DNA of 64,000 nt from Rhodospirillales bacterium (GTDB lineage: Bacteria; Pseudomonadota; Alphaproteobacteria; Rhodospirillales; Thalassospiraceae): the NCBI GenBank assembly GCA_019634165.1, contig JAHQVT010000013.1:1-64000 (forward strand), read 5' to 3'. This document shows positions 61,865 through 64,000 of the stretch, piece by piece. The notes under the pieces were generated by a model. The model searched no databases. It was not told the DNA's origin and saw nothing but the letters and a program-made list of their open reading frames with translations. The translations under genes and the position numbers were made by a program. Each line of letters begins with the position of its first letter. The stretch's first letter is position 1.

Positions 61865-62446
61865 ATGTCAATGCACAAGACGGCCAGATGTCTGACGATG
61901 ATTGCGCTGACATATGCGCTATCTGCCTGTGCAGCTCAACAACAGGCTCCCGTCACCGCCACAAATTCAAGCAACACCATCGTCACCCCGTGGGGTAGCC
62001 CATCAAATAGCACGACAGCAGCCAATCAAAGCACGGGGCACAGCGGGGCCACCATCACCACAGCAAACGATAATTTGGTGATGATGGAAGACCAGAATAA
62101 AAAGGCGCTTAGTCAAATGCAGCAAAAGCAGATTGACGAAGCCCGGATCGCGCTTGGCATCCTTGATCGCATGGCACAACGATGTGTTCAAAGTGGTGAT
62201 GAAGCAGCGTGCAATACGCTCCAATCGAACTGGAGCACGCTTTCACAGCAATTGCACAAAACCCTGTCCATGATGTCAGGCGATGCAATGATGGCCCCAA
62301 TGAGCAGCCCGTCCACCCCATCTGCCCTGCCGACCAATGGCATGGACGACCCGATGAAACCAAACATGGAAAGTCCAGCGGGCACTGCAGATACCCCTGC
62401 AATGGAAAAGATCATTCCGATGATCCAGCCGGGGTCTGACGGCTAA
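61865..62446 (+). CDS. Small lipoprotein, unknown function
   Basis: A 193-residue protein with a lipoprotein signal peptide and the lipobox LSAC (cysteine near residue 22). The mature part is Asn/Ser/Thr-rich near the start, then helical (about 75-130; ALSQMQQKQIDEARIALGI), then Met/Pro-rich at the end. It has two further cysteines at about residues 100 and 109 (RCVQSGDEAACNTL), possibly a disulfide. No family recognised. AAGGAG lies upstream of the ATG. Confidence 0.72.
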   Translation: MSMHKTARCLTMIALTYALSACAAQQQAPVTATNSSNTIVTPWGSPSNSTTAANQSTGHSGATITTANDNLVMMEDQNKKALSQMQQKQIDEARIALGILDRMAQRCVQSGDEAACNTLQSNWSTLSQQLHKTLSMMSGDAMMAPMSSPSTPSALPTNGMDDPMKPNMESPAGTADTPAMEKIIPMIQPGSDG

Positions 62447-62606
62447 GGCCTTTTGCAACTTTAAATACGTAATCTGCATAATTTGAGATAGAACAAAGAA
62501 ACCATCAAATCATTGGTCTACGGTCGTTTCATGACGTCATGGTTGGTTAGGCTTTGCACATCACGCAGGGTTTAGCTCCACGTTTCTCATTAAATGGAGA
62601 TCGGTT

Positions 62607-63449
62607 ATGTATCGCGATATTCTTGTTCACATCGACACTGCCTCTGCATGCAAAGAACGTCTTTCGGTTGCATTGAAAATTGCCAAAGCACAGAACGCGC
62701 ATCTCACCGGTCTGTTTTTATTGCCCCACGCTGAAATTCCACGTTTCATGGAAGTTCAGATCACCGAAGAAATCATCGCACAGCAGCGCGAAGCCATGGC
62801 CGAAACCGCCAAAGAAGCCCGCACCGCTTTCGAAAATGCCTGCAAGGGCGAAGGCGTTACATCAAGTTGGTGCCAGACATCTTGCGGAACAACGGAAATT
62901 GCCGACACCACTGCGATGTATGCCCGCCATCATGACCTGACCATCATGGGCCAATACGACCCCGATAGTTCTGATCCTTGCTCGGCATCGGAAATGCCCG
63001 ATAAGGTCATTCTAACGTCTGGTGCGCCGGTTCTGGTTGTGCCTTATGTCGGGAAGTTCGACACCATCGGTGATCGGGTGATGGTTGCCTGGAAACCCTA
63101 CCGCGAAGCCGTCCGTGCAGTGAATGACAGCATGCCGTTCCTTGAAAATGCGAAATCTGCGCTGGTTTTATGTGCCGATCCCAACAAGGGCGCACGCGAC
63201 ACCATTCCGGTTTCCGGTGTTGATATTGGCGAGCGCCTTGGTCGCCACGGCATCAAGGTCCGCAAGGAAACCATGAACGCATCGGGCATCAGCGTTGGCG
63301 ATCTTTTGCTATCACGTGCAGCCGATGAAAGCATCGATCTGATTGTGTGTGGTGCCTATGGCCGTCCGCGCCTGCGTGAATTGATGTTGGGCGGTGTAAC
63401 GCATCATCTTCTGCGTCACATGACCGTCCCGGTATTGATGTCTCACTAA
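62607..63449 (+). CDS. Tandem universal stress protein (UspA-like)
   Basis: A 280-residue protein with two UspA domains. The first (about 1-145) starts MYRDILVHIDTASACKERLSVALK. The second (about 150-280) starts with DRVMVAWKPYREAVRAV and ends with the ATP-binding type motif GAYGRPRLRELMLGGVTHHLL. Fused UspA pairs respond to starvation, oxidative stress or anaerobiosis. A strong terminator follows. Stand-alone gene. Confidence 0.9.
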   Translation: MYRDILVHIDTASACKERLSVALKIAKAQNAHLTGLFLLPHAEIPRFMEVQITEEIIAQQREAMAETAKEARTAFENACKGEGVTSSWCQTSCGTTEIADTTAMYARHHDLTIMGQYDPDSSDPCSASEMPDKVILTSGAPVLVVPYVGKFDTIGDRVMVAWKPYREAVRAVNDSMPFLENAKSALVLCADPNKGARDTIPVSGVDIGERLGRHGIKVRKETMNASGISVGDLLLSRAADESIDLIVCGAYGRPRLRELMLGGVTHHLLRHMTVPVLMSH

Positions 63450-63502
63450 TCTGAGATCAGAACAATCACGGGCACCTGAAACCGTTGTCCGCCAGACATT
63501 CT

Positions 63503-63536
63503 TAAAACCGGCCGTAATTTTCGGCCGGTTTTTTTA
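63503..63536 (+). terminator. Rho-independent terminator of the UspA gene
   Basis: AAAACCGGCCG (63504-63514) pairs with CGGCCGGTTTTT (63522-63533) across a short loop and runs into TTTAG. Confidence 0.9.
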
Positions 63537-63676
63537 GTGGTCGGCTTGCCTTATCCAATCAAACATCACGCGATGCGCAGGAAAAAGTTGCGCAGGCCAA
63601 CCGTAAGCTTAAAGTGCGGTGAAAGCACTTTTGGATCCTGATCCTAGGGCCCCATATCAAAGTAAAGAGGTTCGCC

Positions 63677-64000
63677 ATGACCATCGACGCCACCAACGTC
63701 AATCCCACCGTTTCCCCCACCGTGCCCGGCAATTCCGATGCCAGCCGCGATGTCGCAAGCTATCTGCACCCCTATACCAACCACGCCACCCACGAAAAAA
63801 CCGGCCCGCATATCATTACCGGCGGCGATGGAATTTATGTCACTGATGATAGCGGTCATAAACTGATCGAAGGCATGGCGGGTCTTTGGTGCGCATCCCT
63901 TGGCTTTAGCGAAAAACGTCTGGTAGATGCCGCAACCAAGCAGCTTAACATCCTGCCCTATTATCATACCTTTGCATCCAAAAGCACAAACCCGGCGATT
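63677..64000 (+). CDS. Class III aminotransferase (omega-amino acid type), 5' part
   Basis: The open frame starts at the ATG at 63677 with AAAGAGG upstream and runs off the window at 108 residues. The visible N-terminus (YLHPYTNHATHEKTGPHIIT, then GIYVTDDSGHKLIEGMAGLW) is that of PLP-dependent class III aminotransferases acting on omega-amino acids, putrescine or beta-alanine with pyruvate. The PLP lysine lies outside the window. Incomplete at the 3' end. Confidence 0.88.
   Translation, partial: MTIDATNVNPTVSPTVPGNSDASRDVASYLHPYTNHATHEKTGPHIITGGDGIYVTDDSGHKLIEGMAGLWCASLGFSEKRLVDAATKQLNILPYYHTFASKSTNPAI

Noticed and set aside
1-64000. CRISPR arrays, insertion sequences, tRNA genes, prophage
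   Set aside because: No regularly spaced repeats, transposase-like proteins, cloverleaf-type sequences or phage structural genes were seen on reading through.

Overview
The window looks like a chromosomal segment from an alphaproteobacterium of the Rhodospirillales, most like a marine Thalassospira-type organism. This is inferred from the zapA - 6S RNA - ymdB arrangement, a GapR (DUF2312) gene, an ELM1-family gene, DctPQM with DctB/DctD, and the general protein character; no search was run. Nearly all genes are ordinary chromosomal genes. No tRNA, rRNA, insertion sequence, prophage or CRISPR array was seen. One AT-rich orphan gene (39021-39794) stands out as probably acquired.

Layout. 1-328 is the 3' end of a chemotaxis receptor gene. 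435-2338 (minus) carries a YmdB-like phosphodiesterase, a probable 6S RNA, zapA and a small coiled-coil gene. 2752-9546 (plus) is central metabolism: transketolase, GAPDH, a spermidine-synthase-like protein, thiE, efp and an inositol monophosphatase. 9812-13394 is an envelope cluster: an OmpA-like protein, a MotA/TolQ-like channel and a MotB/OmpA-like partner. A shrunken remnant of the partner gene lies 0.9 kb downstream at 14244-14381. 15639-16814 is a BenE-type transporter. 16881-22134 (minus) is a sulfide/persulfide module: Crp/Fnr regulator, persulfide-dioxygenase-like enzyme, DUF442-SQR fusion and SulP transporter.

23140-26622 is a giant indolepyruvate ferredoxin oxidoreductase. 26671-30455 (minus) has a patatin-like protein with altered catalytic residues, and a secreted Cache protein in line with a chemoreceptor. 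31409-34252 is a membrane glycan operon (integral membrane protein, GT2, GtrA). 34301-36618 (minus) has GapR, a YbdK-type ligase and an N-formylglutamate amidohydrolase-like enzyme. 36924-40597 is a glycerate/hydroxypyruvate module (GntR regulator, glycerate 2-kinase, hydroxypyruvate isomerase) with the AT-rich orphan inserted. 40793-43040 has a HIT protein, a DUF3088 protein and hemN under a clear FNR box.

43114-48309 holds an aldo/keto reductase and an MFS pump divergent from a LysR regulator, then an EamA exporter and the ELM1 protein. 48531-55331 is a complete C4-dicarboxylate TRAP system: DctB and DctD, two tandem DctD-type palindromes, a sigma-54 promoter and dctPQM. 55707-64000 holds a Bcr/CflA-type pump, DinB, an enoyl-CoA hydratase, an XRE regulator with a second SulP transporter, pyrE, a lipoprotein, a tandem UspA protein and the start of a class III aminotransferase.

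The strongest regulatory readings, all visible in the sequence, are the DctD/sigma-54 control of dctP, the FNR box before hemN, the FadR-type operator before the GntR gene and a 17-bp palindrome before the XRE gene. The best candidates for new biology are the DUF442-SQR sulfide module with a two-cysteine Crp/Fnr regulator, the Cys/Glu patatin, the secreted Cache protein paired with a chemoreceptor, and the AT-rich nuclease-like orphan.
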